Of a stretch of DNA of 64,000 nucleotides, positions 53,045 through 61,347 are shown piece after piece. The stretch's first letter is position 1. Every line of letters starts with the position of its first letter. Origin of the DNA: Balneolaceae bacterium UBA3186 (GTDB lineage: Bacteria > Bacteroidota > Rhodothermia > Balneolales > Balneolaceae). The stretch covers positions 81,863 to 145,862 of the forward strand of contig DEXK01000011.1 in assembly GCA_002364085.1 (NCBI GenBank), given 5' to 3'. The notes beneath the pieces were generated by a model. The model saw only the letters and a program-made list of their open reading frames with translations. It was not told where the DNA came from and did not search any database. Made by a program: the position numbers and the translations under genes.

Positions 53045-54271
53045 TTACTTAATAATAAGTGCAGTTATTAAGCCTATAATAGCTATCAAAGCTATTCCAA
53101 ATATAATTAGTAAACTAGTTGGGAACGGTTCTGATTTATCCCCCCAAGTATCTACTTTTCCATCGATAGAAGCTATTTGTGATGAAGTAAGAACATCTGC
53201 ATCTACTATGTAGTTATTCCAATCATCTAAAACTTTGGAAGACCAGAACTCGCTAAAGGTTTTAAAATCTTCGTACGAACTACTGCTAATGATCTCTCCA
53301 TCACTTTTCTTGGAAGCTTTAGAAACGAAACTATCAAGTGCCATAAAAAAGCTTGTATTGTTATCAAAAGCTCCAAGCTCCAAGTCTCTATCTTCCAGGT
53401 ATATATCTAAAGATTTCCACATGGATAATGATGAACTTGCTTTCCATTCTTTAAGGTCAGAATCAATACTTTTTTTCCATTTTGATTTATCTTTTCCACC
53501 ATATATCTGAATCAAGTTATCACCTATGTTATCCCAAACTTCGTTGACTTTAGTTTGTAAAGCATAGATTCTTAGATAATCTTCAGTTGTAAATGACTTA
53601 GATCCCGCTTTTAGAGTTTCAATATTCTCATCAAGTATAGAATCAATAATTTCTAGTGGGTTATCACTTGCTTTTATGGTTCCTGACCCGTCTTTTTTTG
53701 ATAACTCTTCGATAGTTCCGGGGGCCAATTGATTATAAGTCACAAAAAGTGAGTCTACCATATCGAAAATAAACCGATCTCTTTGTTCTACACTTTTGCG
53801 ATATCTTGTAACTAACTCAGACAGTTGTTTTTCGCTTTGTTGAGAATGAGCTATCTCATTTCTAAGTGAATCACTTCTGGCATTTAGATTTGCTAGTTCA
53901 CCTTTAAATCTTGAAACTTCTTCAGTTAGCATGGATAGTCTTTCAGCCTGATTTTCAATGATCAAAAGCTTATGCTCAGATGATCTGGCTTCGCTTTTTA
54001 AACTTGCAATCTTTGAGTTAAAAGACTCAGGATATAGAGCATAATCTAACATTTCACTATGTTCAGAGTAGTTCGATCTAAAATCATCGATAACTATAAT
54101 AATGCTGTCGATCTCAGACACTTTTTGAGCCATTTCAATATTACTGAGCAGCTCAGAGTATCTGTTTTCGAACTTTTTCTTTATCTGATAGTCAGATTGT
54201 TGAGCTAATAATGTAGCACTACCTGAAATTACTATTGCTAAGATTGTAACTAAATTCAATAAGCGTTTCAT
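53045..54271 (-). CDS. Coiled-coil periplasmic protein with C-terminal membrane helix
   Basis: A 408-residue protein with a signal peptide (about 1-24), a heptad-rich coiled coil (about 95-170, ENQAERLSMLTEEVSRFKGE onward), a globular Trp-rich part (VWDNIGDNLIQIYGG, KSKWKKSIDSDLKEWK) and a C-terminal membrane helix (about 385-407). No family recognised. It overlaps the upstream lipoprotein gene by 4 bases (stop inside start), so the two probably form a complex at the envelope. Confidence 0.65.
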   Translation of the reverse strand: MKRLLNLVTILAIVISGSATLLAQQSDYQIKKKFENRYSELLSNIEMAQKVSEIDSIIIVIDDFRSNYSEHSEMLDYALYPESFNSKIASLKSEARSSEHKLLIIENQAERLSMLTEEVSRFKGELANLNARSDSLRNEIAHSQQSEKQLSELVTRYRKSVEQRDRFIFDMVDSLFVTYNQLAPGTIEELSKKDGSGTIKASDNPLEIIDSILDENIETLKAGSKSFTTEDYLRIYALQTKVNEVWDNIGDNLIQIYGGKDKSKWKKSIDSDLKEWKASSSLSMWKSLDIYLEDRDLELGAFDNNTSFFMALDSFVSKASKKSDGEIISSSSYEDFKTFSEFWSSKVLDDWNNYIVDADVLTSSQIASIDGKVDTWGDKSEPFPTSLLIIFGIALIAIIGLITALIIK

Positions 54272-54741
54272 GATTTTTTCTCCTCTCTTTTAATTCCTTT
54301 TTCGTTAAGTGTGTATACTTCTGATGTTTTTGTATCAATAAGTTGTATAAATGGAGACCTAAGATTGAAGGCAGGAGCTTTTAGGCCTTCTTCTGATACG
54401 GTAATTTTTTCTTTTAATTTTAATCCACTTTTAATGGGTTCCATCACATATACGTTTTGAAATCCTGTAGCTGTAATGAAATAATATCCGTTAGAATTTC
54501 TGATTAACCGAACTTCATCTACAAATACAGATGAACTGTCTTGAATTTCTTGATATTGAAAAGGAAGGATATTAAAAGAAATTCCATATCTGGAATCATT
54601 AACTACACCCTCATTGGTGGGGATTAGCACGCTCTCTATTTGTTGTGCATAGTTTACGTTTTTTACTTCGAAAGTTTTACAAGCAGACATCAATAATAAG
54701 GCTGCTATAAAAACAAAAAAGGAAACTCTTGAATTTTCCAT
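54268..54741 (-). CDS. Small lipoprotein, partner of the coiled-coil protein
   Basis: A lipoprotein of about 157 residues. The lipobox is LMSACKTF, with the Cys at residue 21. The reading frame extends to 54777, but the ATG at 54741 gives a proper lipoprotein signal and has a Shine-Dalgarno-like AAGGAG seven bases upstream, which is rare in this window. The mature part is beta-rich (YGISFNILPFQYQE, VDEVRLIRNSNGYYFITATG) with no family that I know. Its 3' end overlaps the coiled-coil gene by 4 bases. Confidence 0.7.
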   Translation of the reverse strand: MENSRVSFFVFIAALLLMSACKTFEVKNVNYAQQIESVLIPTNEGVVNDSRYGISFNILPFQYQEIQDSSSVFVDEVRLIRNSNGYYFITATGFQNVYVMEPIKSGLKLKEKITVSEEGLKAPAFNLRSPFIQLIDTKTSEVYTLNEKGIKREEKKS

Positions 54742-54811
54742 TGTCAACTCCTTGAATTTAGATTGATAGTGATTCAATCTTTTGTATAGGATATGACTAA
54801 TTAAGTTCCCG

Positions 54812-55351
54812 CTATATAATTAAAACGCTCTCAATTCTATCATGGTTAAGTTTCTTTCTTCCATTCAAAAAACTAAGTTCTATAATGAATGAGTAGCCAA
54901 TAACAACTCCGCCTAATCTTTCAACTAATTTTGTTGCTGCTAAAGCTGATCCGCCTGTTGCAATAAGATCATCATGAATGATTACCTTATCACCTTTTTT
55001 AATAGCGTCTTTATGCATTTCTAAAGAATCAGTACCATACTCAAGTTCATAAGTTTCACTAATGATCTCGGATGGAAGTTTTCCAGGCTTTCTAACCGGG
55101 ACAAAAGAAGCGCTAAGAATTTCTGCTATATTAGTGCCAAATAAAAAACCCCTTGATTCTAATCCCACCACTACATCGCATTGATCTTCTAAATATGGAG
55201 AGCTAAGTGACTCTGTGGTCAATTTTAAAGCTTTTTTATCACCTAAAAGGGTTGTTATATCCTTAAATTGAATTCCTGGTTTAGGGAAGTCAGGTATGGT
55301 CCTGATAACAGATTCTAAATACTTTTTGATGTTTTCTTCTTCAGAGAGCAT
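54812..55351 (-). CDS. apt: Adenine phosphoribosyltransferase
   Basis: A 179-residue purine salvage enzyme that makes AMP from adenine and PRPP. IRTIPDFPKPGIQFKDITTL near the start is the Apt signature, VVGLESRGFLFG follows, and VIIHDDLIATGGSALAATKL is the PRPP loop. The longer open frame starts at 55429, but the first ATG that precedes the standard Apt opening is at 55351, and that start leaves a normal divergent gap to tadA. Confidence 0.95.
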   Translation of the reverse strand: MLSEEENIKKYLESVIRTIPDFPKPGIQFKDITTLLGDKKALKLTTESLSSPYLEDQCDVVVGLESRGFLFGTNIAEILSASFVPVRKPGKLPSEIISETYELEYGTDSLEMHKDAIKKGDKVIIHDDLIATGGSALAATKLVERLGGVVIGYSFIIELSFLNGRKKLNHDRIESVLII

Positions 55352-55397
55352 TATTTTAATTTTATTATAATAGAAACTTAGACTTTTTAAGCATTTG

Positions 55398-55871
55398 ATG
55401 AAAGAAAATAATCCAGTTCTTTGGAACACACATCAACAATTTATGGCAAAAGCTTTGGTCTTAGCAGAACAAGCTTTAGAAGAAGGTGAAATCCCTGTTG
55501 GTGCTGTTGTAGTAATGGATAACAGGATAATTGGAAAGGGATATAATCAGGTTGAAAAATTGTCAGACCCTACTGCACATGCCGAAATGCTTGCTATTTC
55601 AGCAGCTTGTGAAACTTTAGGTAATAAATATTTAAACAACTGTAAGCTGTATGTTACTCTGGAGCCTTGCGCTATGTGTGCTGGCGCTTTGGTTTGGTCT
55701 AAGATAGATACTGTAATTTTCGGAGCTTCAGACCCAAAGTCAGGAGGTTCTGGTTCTTTATTTAATATCACACAAAACAAAAACCTAAATCATCAAATAG
55801 AAGTAATACAAGGTGTGTTAGAAATTGATTCAGAATACTTGCTAAAAAGCTTTTTCAAAGCTAAGAGGTGA
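55398..55871 (+). CDS. tadA: tRNA-adenosine(34) deaminase
   Basis: A 157-residue zinc deaminase that converts A34 to inosine in tRNA(Arg). The zinc site is TAHAEMLAI with His and the catalytic Glu, and EPCAMCAGAL provides two Cys. EGEIPVGAVVVMDN near 30 and FGASDPKSGGSGSLFNI are TadA features. The frame reaches a TTG at 55395; the ATG at 55398 is used. Its stop codon directly abuts the stop of the convergent fusion gene (TGATCA at 55869-55874). Confidence 0.95.
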   Translation: MKENNPVLWNTHQQFMAKALVLAEQALEEGEIPVGAVVVMDNRIIGKGYNQVEKLSDPTAHAEMLAISAACETLGNKYLNNCKLYVTLEPCAMCAGALVWSKIDTVIFGASDPKSGGSGSLFNITQNKNLNHQIEVIQGVLEIDSEYLLKSFFKAKR

Positions 55872-58334
55872 TCAAGAATCAAATAATATCTTCGTCATAT
55901 GCTTAAGAGAAGGTATTTTAGTTCCGTTATTATAATTTATCGAACCAATTTCATAAGCGATTTTCCATTGTTTAAGTAAAACCTTGACAGCTTTGAAGTA
56001 GCTGAATTTAGGATCATATATATTTGTTGATTCAGATGTAACTCCATTCAATTCAATAATTCTAAAATTTTTTCCTTTCTTTAAATCTTCTTCTGATTTT
56101 GCAATAACATCAAATCTACCAAAATAAAAACCCTCGAAGTTTCGACTTATTTCGTCAATCTTGACTGATAAATCGGGTGTAATCAAATCTGAGCCGTCAA
56201 GAAAAATTGCTCCTCTAGAGTGTGTGCCAATATCCACTAATTCTATTTTTTTATTTTTTTCAGGAATTGAACCTAGTATTTCAATATGTTTATTAAAATG
56301 AGTTTCTGCTAAACAAACTGCACGGCTGTCTTTTAGAATCAACTCTTCCAAGCTGTGTATTCCGTCTCCTTCAAGAATTAATTTTACTTTTCTGGTTATT
56401 GAAAATATCTCGCCATTTTTTTTATCAGGATAGCGATAATAGAATATTCCAAACTCAGATCCCTGTATTAATTCCTGCAAAAGATAATCTTCGTCACAAC
56501 TCTTTAACTTATCTTCAAATTCGGAAGCATTATTAATTTTATCTACTCCTTTTCCTCTTTCACCTTTGTTAGGTTTTAGAATTACAGGAAAATCAATGGC
56601 ATTATGATCCATAAATTTTAAACTATCGGCTTTCAACTCATCGGTATTTTGAGTTGAGTTCAAAAAGAAGGTTTTTGCTACATAATTTTTTGAACCTAAT
56701 GCTTCAAGTATATTTATTTTAGACTCTCCTTTAAATCCCCCTTCTTCAATACCTGGATTCGCTGCTGTTACAACTGTCAATTTTTTGAACTTAAGCCATA
56801 AAATAAAAACATAAAGCACAACAGGTGTATACAAGAAAAAAGGATGCCAGAACTCCCAATTTAACAATCTCTTATATTTTCCGAAAAGTAAGCGCCTACC
56901 TCGATAAGTAAATAAAGGTATTAATATTTTAAGAGTAAGAAATATAAAAAGGAGAACTGAACCAATAACTAACATGGCGTAATCCTGATATAAAGAGAAG
57001 TAATAGATTAATTCATTTCCTAAAAGTATGGAAAGACTGACGATTGCCGGAGTCCAAATTAAAGATGCAACACCAAAGTAGAAAATAAACATCCAAAAGC
57101 TGGCTCCAATAACACCAGCTGTAAAATACGTAGGGAATCTTGTTCCCGGAATAAATCGACTTATTATTATAATTACAGGGCCTTTTTGCTTAAACCAAAG
57201 ATTCGATCTCTTTATATCCATTTCAGAGATAAACCATTTAAAAGGAATCTTGCTAGCAGCATTTTTGCCAAGCCACTTGCCTGACAAGTAAACAAGAGTG
57301 TCTCCAACAAAAATACCCATAAAACAAGCCGCTACTGCTGGAGTGAAACTCATTAAGCCTCTGGCTACCATTAAACCAGCTCCTATACAAGCAAGATCTT
57401 CTGAAATAAATGTGGATAAAATAATTAAAATTATTAATCCGACTAAAACCCAACCTTTGGCACCTGAAATATTGGAATAAGTAAAAGGTAAAATAGATTT
57501 TATTTTCTTTGAGACTGATATTTCATTTTTTTTATCAGTGGTATCATTTATAAAACTTCTAATTCTTTGTAAGAAAAGTGTGTCATCTTTATTGAAGATT
57601 ACTTTCTCACTATTAAGCAAAAGTCTCTTGAATTCTTTGGACTGACTTAAGTTTATATCATTATCATTCGTCGTAGCGATTAAAGTAGGTACATTAATGC
57701 TACTAAATATTTTCTTTTCTATTCGTAAGTCTGTATCTAATCTTACTTGAGGATAGATAGTATTAAAATGGCTTTTTGAAAAGGCACCGAAATCAGGAAT
57801 AAGATTGTTTAAACCCCAATAAACAATTTTTGACGCACTATATACGCTTGAATTCAGAATATGTCCTCCCAAAAGCTCAAATTCAAGAATCCCTTCTGGA
57901 TCCAATAATATCAGAGATTCAATACGATTATCATTGAGTAACACAAAATTTGAGGCAAACACAGCTCCAAACCCATTTCCAATAACATGCAAAGAATCGT
58001 ATTCATCCGAATTGAAAAGAGTTCGTAGTTTTCGTGCGTAGCTTGCAGCTGAAAAATCATTTTTTAAACCTGTTGTGTCAGTGTAATTGATCACTAAAAC
58101 GTCATTAGTTTTTATCAATTCAGAAATAATTAAACTTAACTCCTTACTCTCATATTCTAAGTCCGGGAAGACAATAACTTTCTCATTCCTATCGATATTA
58201 GAAAGGTTCGGAAAAACAGCGGGCTGGCTAGTTGTGCTTAAAGTTTCAAATAAATATGAAGAAAATAGAAGAACAAGATAGAGTAATAAAAAAAGCTTCC
58301 ACCCTCTCAGAAACGAGTTTTGGAGGTTTTTCAT
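55872..58334 (-). CDS. Fusion: inactive alpha/beta-hydrolase, DedA/VTT, ATP-grasp ligase
   Basis: An 820-residue three-part protein. A first helix (about 14-30) leads to an alpha/beta-hydrolase-like domain (about 45-250) whose nucleophile elbow reads GNGFG near 119, with Gly in place of the catalytic Ser. Helices then form a DedA/SNARE-associated VTT domain (about 310-450: GIFVGDTLVYLSGKWLGK, IIIISRFIPGTRFPTYFTAG). Two more helices (about 455-525) precede a C-terminal ATP-grasp (about 540-800: VILKPNKGERGKGV, LLQELIQGSEF, FGRFDVIAK, RIIELNGVTSE). The ATP-grasp should face the cytosol. It is the last gene of an operon with two acyltransferases. I know no function for such a fusion. Confidence 0.85.
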   Translation of the reverse strand: MKNLQNSFLRGWKLFLLLYLVLLFSSYLFETLSTTSQPAVFPNLSNIDRNEKVIVFPDLEYESKELSLIISELIKTNDVLVINYTDTTGLKNDFSAASYARKLRTLFNSDEYDSLHVIGNGFGAVFASNFVLLNDNRIESLILLDPEGILEFELLGGHILNSSVYSASKIVYWGLNNLIPDFGAFSKSHFNTIYPQVRLDTDLRIEKKIFSSINVPTLIATTNDNDINLSQSKEFKRLLLNSEKVIFNKDDTLFLQRIRSFINDTTDKKNEISVSKKIKSILPFTYSNISGAKGWVLVGLIILIILSTFISEDLACIGAGLMVARGLMSFTPAVAACFMGIFVGDTLVYLSGKWLGKNAASKIPFKWFISEMDIKRSNLWFKQKGPVIIIISRFIPGTRFPTYFTAGVIGASFWMFIFYFGVASLIWTPAIVSLSILLGNELIYYFSLYQDYAMLVIGSVLLFIFLTLKILIPLFTYRGRRLLFGKYKRLLNWEFWHPFFLYTPVVLYVFILWLKFKKLTVVTAANPGIEEGGFKGESKINILEALGSKNYVAKTFFLNSTQNTDELKADSLKFMDHNAIDFPVILKPNKGERGKGVDKINNASEFEDKLKSCDEDYLLQELIQGSEFGIFYYRYPDKKNGEIFSITRKVKLILEGDGIHSLEELILKDSRAVCLAETHFNKHIEILGSIPEKNKKIELVDIGTHSRGAIFLDGSDLITPDLSVKIDEISRNFEGFYFGRFDVIAKSEEDLKKGKNFRIIELNGVTSESTNIYDPKFSYFKAVKVLLKQWKIAYEIGSINYNNGTKIPSLKHMTKILFDS

Positions 58335-58339
58335 CTAAT

Positions 58340-58888
58340 TTATGAAGCCTTTATTCTTTCGTTTCTCAATTCATGCTTCAAAGTAGAAGGAGCTTTACCG
58401 AAATTTTCAGGAATATATACGTCCATTGTTTTGAGGATTATTCCAATTAAGGCATAATGGTGTACAGTATGGCTAATTAAGAATTGGAGTTCTCTCCTTA
58501 CTGATGATTCACTCCATGGAGAATTTAAATCTGTCACTCCTTCATTACTCTTAACCTTAATCTTTCTGTCTATTAGATCAGGTGTGATTTCAAATTTTTC
58601 AAGTGATTCAATAATGGATCTAAAAGTTGAGACTGCTAATTTTCTGTTTACTTCCAGTTCAACATCTCGATCTCTTTGATCATAGTTAATCTTGTTATTT
58701 GAATAATGAATAAAGCTGAGATAATGATCTATAATATGACGAAAATGTCTCCCTATACCACTATTAAAGTATTTACCATTATTGAAAGAATACTCTTCGT
58801 TAGAAATTGAAGAAAGAAGTGAAACTCCTTGTTCCAGGAAATAAATGTTTGCCCTAACTACTGCTACTTCTTTTTCCATGCTCAACAT
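58340..58888 (-). CDS. DinB-superfamily protein
   Basis: A 182-residue four-helix-bundle protein. The metal-binding histidines of the DinB fold are present: IGRHFRHIIDHYLSFIHY near 45-62 and LISHTVHHYALIGI near 137-150. Such proteins are often thiol-dependent transferases (for example bacillithiol S-transferases) or of unknown role. It overlaps the 3' end of the acyltransferase gene by 35 bases (or by 26 if started at the Met at 58879) and lies 5 bases before the fusion gene, so it is surely co-transcribed with the aminolipid-type genes. Confidence 0.82.
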   Translation of the reverse strand: MLSMEKEVAVVRANIYFLEQGVSLLSSISNEEYSFNNGKYFNSGIGRHFRHIIDHYLSFIHYSNNKINYDQRDRDVELEVNRKLAVSTFRSIIESLEKFEITPDLIDRKIKVKSNEGVTDLNSPWSESSVRRELQFLISHTVHHYALIGIILKTMDVYIPENFGKAPSTLKHELRNERIKAS

Positions 58889-59645
58889 ATTCTTTTACAG
58901 GAATGAACTGTCTTTTTGACTTCTGATGCAACTCATTAGCTAATTTCTTACGGTCGTTATTTGTAATAGGTTCATCACCAAATGTAATTGTACCGTAAAT
59001 TTTTCTAAGCTTCAATAATTGCATAAAATGTGATAGAAAAGTTACTTCTCTCCACCAACAAACTGATTCTGATGCATGACTTTCATTCTCTGAAGTAGAA
59101 TAGGTTAAAGTAGCATAATGTACAGGCATGATAAGTTCAGCCGGGTAAGCTAGTAAAGAAGCTTTGTAAGGAGCAATATCAATACCGGCAGTAGTTGTAC
59201 CTTCTGGAAAAAGTAAAATACCTTGAGCGCTATTAACTGTTTCAGAAATCAATTTATTAACTCTTTTAACATCAGTTCTTTTATTTCTGTCAACGAAAAG
59301 CATACCTACCGTTTTTGACATAAAACCAAACATTGGCCAGCTTAATACTTCACTTTTAGCAATAAATACGCTCCTAGTTTTAGATATTAACGCAAAAATA
59401 TCTATATAGCTTAAATGATTCGAAACCATAAAAAAAGGAGGATTTGGTGGCTTACCTTGCACTTGGATTTTTAAGCCGATAATCTTACAAATTATTGCTC
59501 CCCATTTTGATAAAAAATAGGCTCTCCATTTAGCTCCTCCTAAACCGAAAAATGATAACGGTATTCCTAGAATAATTAATAAATAAAAAAAAGCTGTGGC
59601 TAGTATTACTAAAATTAGCTTTGTAAATGCAATTATCAATCTCAT
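58854..59645 (-). CDS. PlsC/OlsA-like acyltransferase
   Basis: A 263-residue membrane acyltransferase. There is an N-terminal hydrophobic helix pair (about 5-35), then the NHX4D box VSNHLSYIDIFAL and the later FPEGTTTAG box. These are the catalytic motifs of 1-acylglycerol-3-phosphate acyltransferases and of OlsA/GlsA, which add the second fatty acid to the 3-hydroxyl of an N-acyl amino acid. It lies 16 bases after the OlsB/GlsB-like gene, which supports the aminolipid role over glycerolipid synthesis. Context-based inference. Confidence 0.82.
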   Translation of the reverse strand: MRLIIAFTKLILVILATAFFYLLIILGIPLSFFGLGGAKWRAYFLSKWGAIICKIIGLKIQVQGKPPNPPFFMVSNHLSYIDIFALISKTRSVFIAKSEVLSWPMFGFMSKTVGMLFVDRNKRTDVKRVNKLISETVNSAQGILLFPEGTTTAGIDIAPYKASLLAYPAELIMPVHYATLTYSTSENESHASESVCWWREVTFLSHFMQLLKLRKIYGTITFGDEPITNNDRKKLANELHQKSKRQFIPVKEYVEHGKRSSSS

Positions 59646-59661
59646 AAAGAAAGGTAAGAAA

Positions 59662-60441
59662 CTATTTTAGAAATAATGCTTTGGTTTGATCAGAAATTGT
59701 CTCCAAATCCAACAGAATCAGAAAGTCAATCGTTTTGAATTGTCTATCAATTGCGGGAGTGCTACAAACTTTACATCCAATATCTAGATATAATCTAAAG
59801 AGTTGCGGAATTTTAACTTCGTCTGCAAAATCAACTTCAGAATCTTTAGTACAATGATATTCTTTAGTAGCATCTATAAAGTATTCATTATGCATAAAAC
59901 CATGTTCTTTTAAATATGAATATACGGCATGTCCTTCGGCTGGATTTTGGCTTGTGATCGAACAACATCCGAATAAGTATCTTTTTTTACGCATAATCAT
60001 ATACTTAGCCAACCCTCTCCATAACAGGTACAAAACTCTGCCATTCCTGTGATCTCTTTCTATGCAAGCTCTTCCTAGTTCTAAAGCATTTGAAAGAATG
60101 TTCTCCGGAAAAACAGAAATGTTAAACTCGTTTTCAGTATAGAACCCCTCTCCTTCTTTAGCGCTAATATTATCCTGAACTCGATATGTCCCTATAACTT
60201 TATTTGACGAACTTTCAATTACAATTAAGTGATTACAGTATTCATCATATTTGTCTTCATCCATTCTAGAGGAATAAGCTTCATCCAATCCTTCACCTAA
60301 TTCTATATTAAAAACATAAAACCTGAGTTGTAATGCAGATTCAATCTCCATCCTATTTCTAGCTAAACGAACTATATACTTTCCACTTGAAATCTCCCAA
60401 TCTGTAAGTTTAAGAGGTGATATTCTATCAGAGTTAATCAT
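59662..60441 (-). CDS. OlsB/GlsB-like N-acyltransferase (Acetyltransf_5 GNAT)
   Basis: A 259-residue GNAT-fold acyltransferase. IESALQLRFYVFNIELGEG, DKYDEYCNHLIVIE, VIGTYRVQDN, ALELGRACIERDHR and YLFGCCSITSQNP match the OlsB/GlsB family in order. These enzymes transfer a 3-hydroxyacyl group from ACP to the alpha-amino group of ornithine or glycine, the first step of ornithine or glycine lipid synthesis. First gene of the four-gene operon that ends with the ATP-grasp fusion. Which amino acid is used cannot be told. Confidence 0.85.
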   Translation of the reverse strand: MINSDRISPLKLTDWEISSGKYIVRLARNRMEIESALQLRFYVFNIELGEGLDEAYSSRMDEDKYDEYCNHLIVIESSSNKVIGTYRVQDNISAKEGEGFYTENEFNISVFPENILSNALELGRACIERDHRNGRVLYLLWRGLAKYMIMRKKRYLFGCCSITSQNPAEGHAVYSYLKEHGFMHNEYFIDATKEYHCTKDSEVDFADEVKIPQLFRLYLDIGCKVCSTPAIDRQFKTIDFLILLDLETISDQTKALFLK

Positions 60442-60453
60442 AACAATTCATTT

Positions 60454-60470
60454 TTATCAATTAATGATAA
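60454..60470. promoter_or_regulatory. Palindrome in the divergent promoter region
   Basis: TTATCA and TGATAA flank ATTAA, 13 bases before the start of the OlsB/GlsB-like gene and 88 bases before the divergent hydrolase gene. This may be an operator for either gene. The AT-rich content makes a chance origin possible. Confidence 0.3.
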
Positions 60471-60558
60471 ACCTATAAAATCAGAATGAAGAAAGCGTCA
60501 CATTAATGTTAACAAATTATAGCGGTTTAAAACAAAATGGTTTAATAACTTAACTAAA

Positions 60559-61347
60559 ATGCTTTACTACAAAGAATATATAAAATCTGAAAATGCTGAA
60601 TGGGTGGTCTTTGTCCATGGAGCCGGTGGAAGTTCCAGCATCTGGTTCAGTCAAATCAAGTCATTCAGACGAGAGTTTAATGTGCTTCTTCTTGACCTTA
60701 GAGGACACGGTAAATCTAAAGACTTGTTGCAGAAATATTATGAAGAAAATTATTCATTTGAGAATATCAGTCGTGATATAATCGAAGTAATCGATCATCT
60801 TAAAATTAAAAATGCACACTTTGTAGGTGTTTCTCTTGGATCTATAATCATACGTTCTCTAAGCGAGATTGCGCCAGATCGTGTTAATTCTGCAATTTTA
60901 TGTGGTGCTATTACCCGAATGAATATCAGATCGAGAATTCTAGTTTTTATAGGTCATCTTTTTAAAAGAGTTGTACCATATATGTGGCTATATAAGTTCT
61001 TTGCATGGATCATTATGCCTAGAAAACGACATCAAGAGTCAAGAAACCTTTTTATAGGTGAAGCAAAAAAATTGGCCCAAAAAGAATTTATTAAGTGGTT
61101 TAAATTAACTAATGAAGTAAACCCTTTACTTAGGTATTTCAAAGAAAAAGAAACTAGTTCACCAATGCTTTATGTAATGGGAGAAGAAGATTATATGTTC
61201 TTACCACCTGTTAAAAACATTGTTAAGAGCCATAAACTAGCATATCTAGAAGTTATAAAAGATTGTGGACACGTTTGCAATGTCGAAAAGCCTGAAGTTT
61301 TTAATAAAGTCTCAATAAACTTTATTAAAAAACATACTGGAAATTAA
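60559..61347 (+). CDS. Alpha/beta hydrolase
   Basis: A 262-residue cytosolic hydrolase. VVFVHGAGGSSSIWFSQIKS gives the oxyanion hole, VGVSLGSIIIRSLSE the nucleophile Ser, GEEDYMFLPP the Asp and KDCGHVCNVEKPEVF the His. The triad is intact. A short hydrophobic helical lid (about 133-155) suggests a lipid-like or acyl substrate. It is divergent from the aminolipid-type operon, which already contains an inactive hydrolase domain. Its stop lies in TTAA shared with the convergent secretin gene. Confidence 0.83.
   Translation: MLYYKEYIKSENAEWVVFVHGAGGSSSIWFSQIKSFRREFNVLLLDLRGHGKSKDLLQKYYEENYSFENISRDIIEVIDHLKIKNAHFVGVSLGSIIIRSLSEIAPDRVNSAILCGAITRMNIRSRILVFIGHLFKRVVPYMWLYKFFAWIIMPRKRHQESRNLFIGEAKKLAQKEFIKWFKLTNEVNPLLRYFKEKETSSPMLYVMGEEDYMFLPPVKNIVKSHKLAYLEVIKDCGHVCNVEKPEVFNKVSINFIKKHTGN

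Noticed and set aside
55872..58334. The 820-residue fusion as an assembly or frameshift artefact
   Set aside because: All three parts lie in one uninterrupted frame with sensible linkers and membrane helices, and I see no duplicated or broken segment at the joints.
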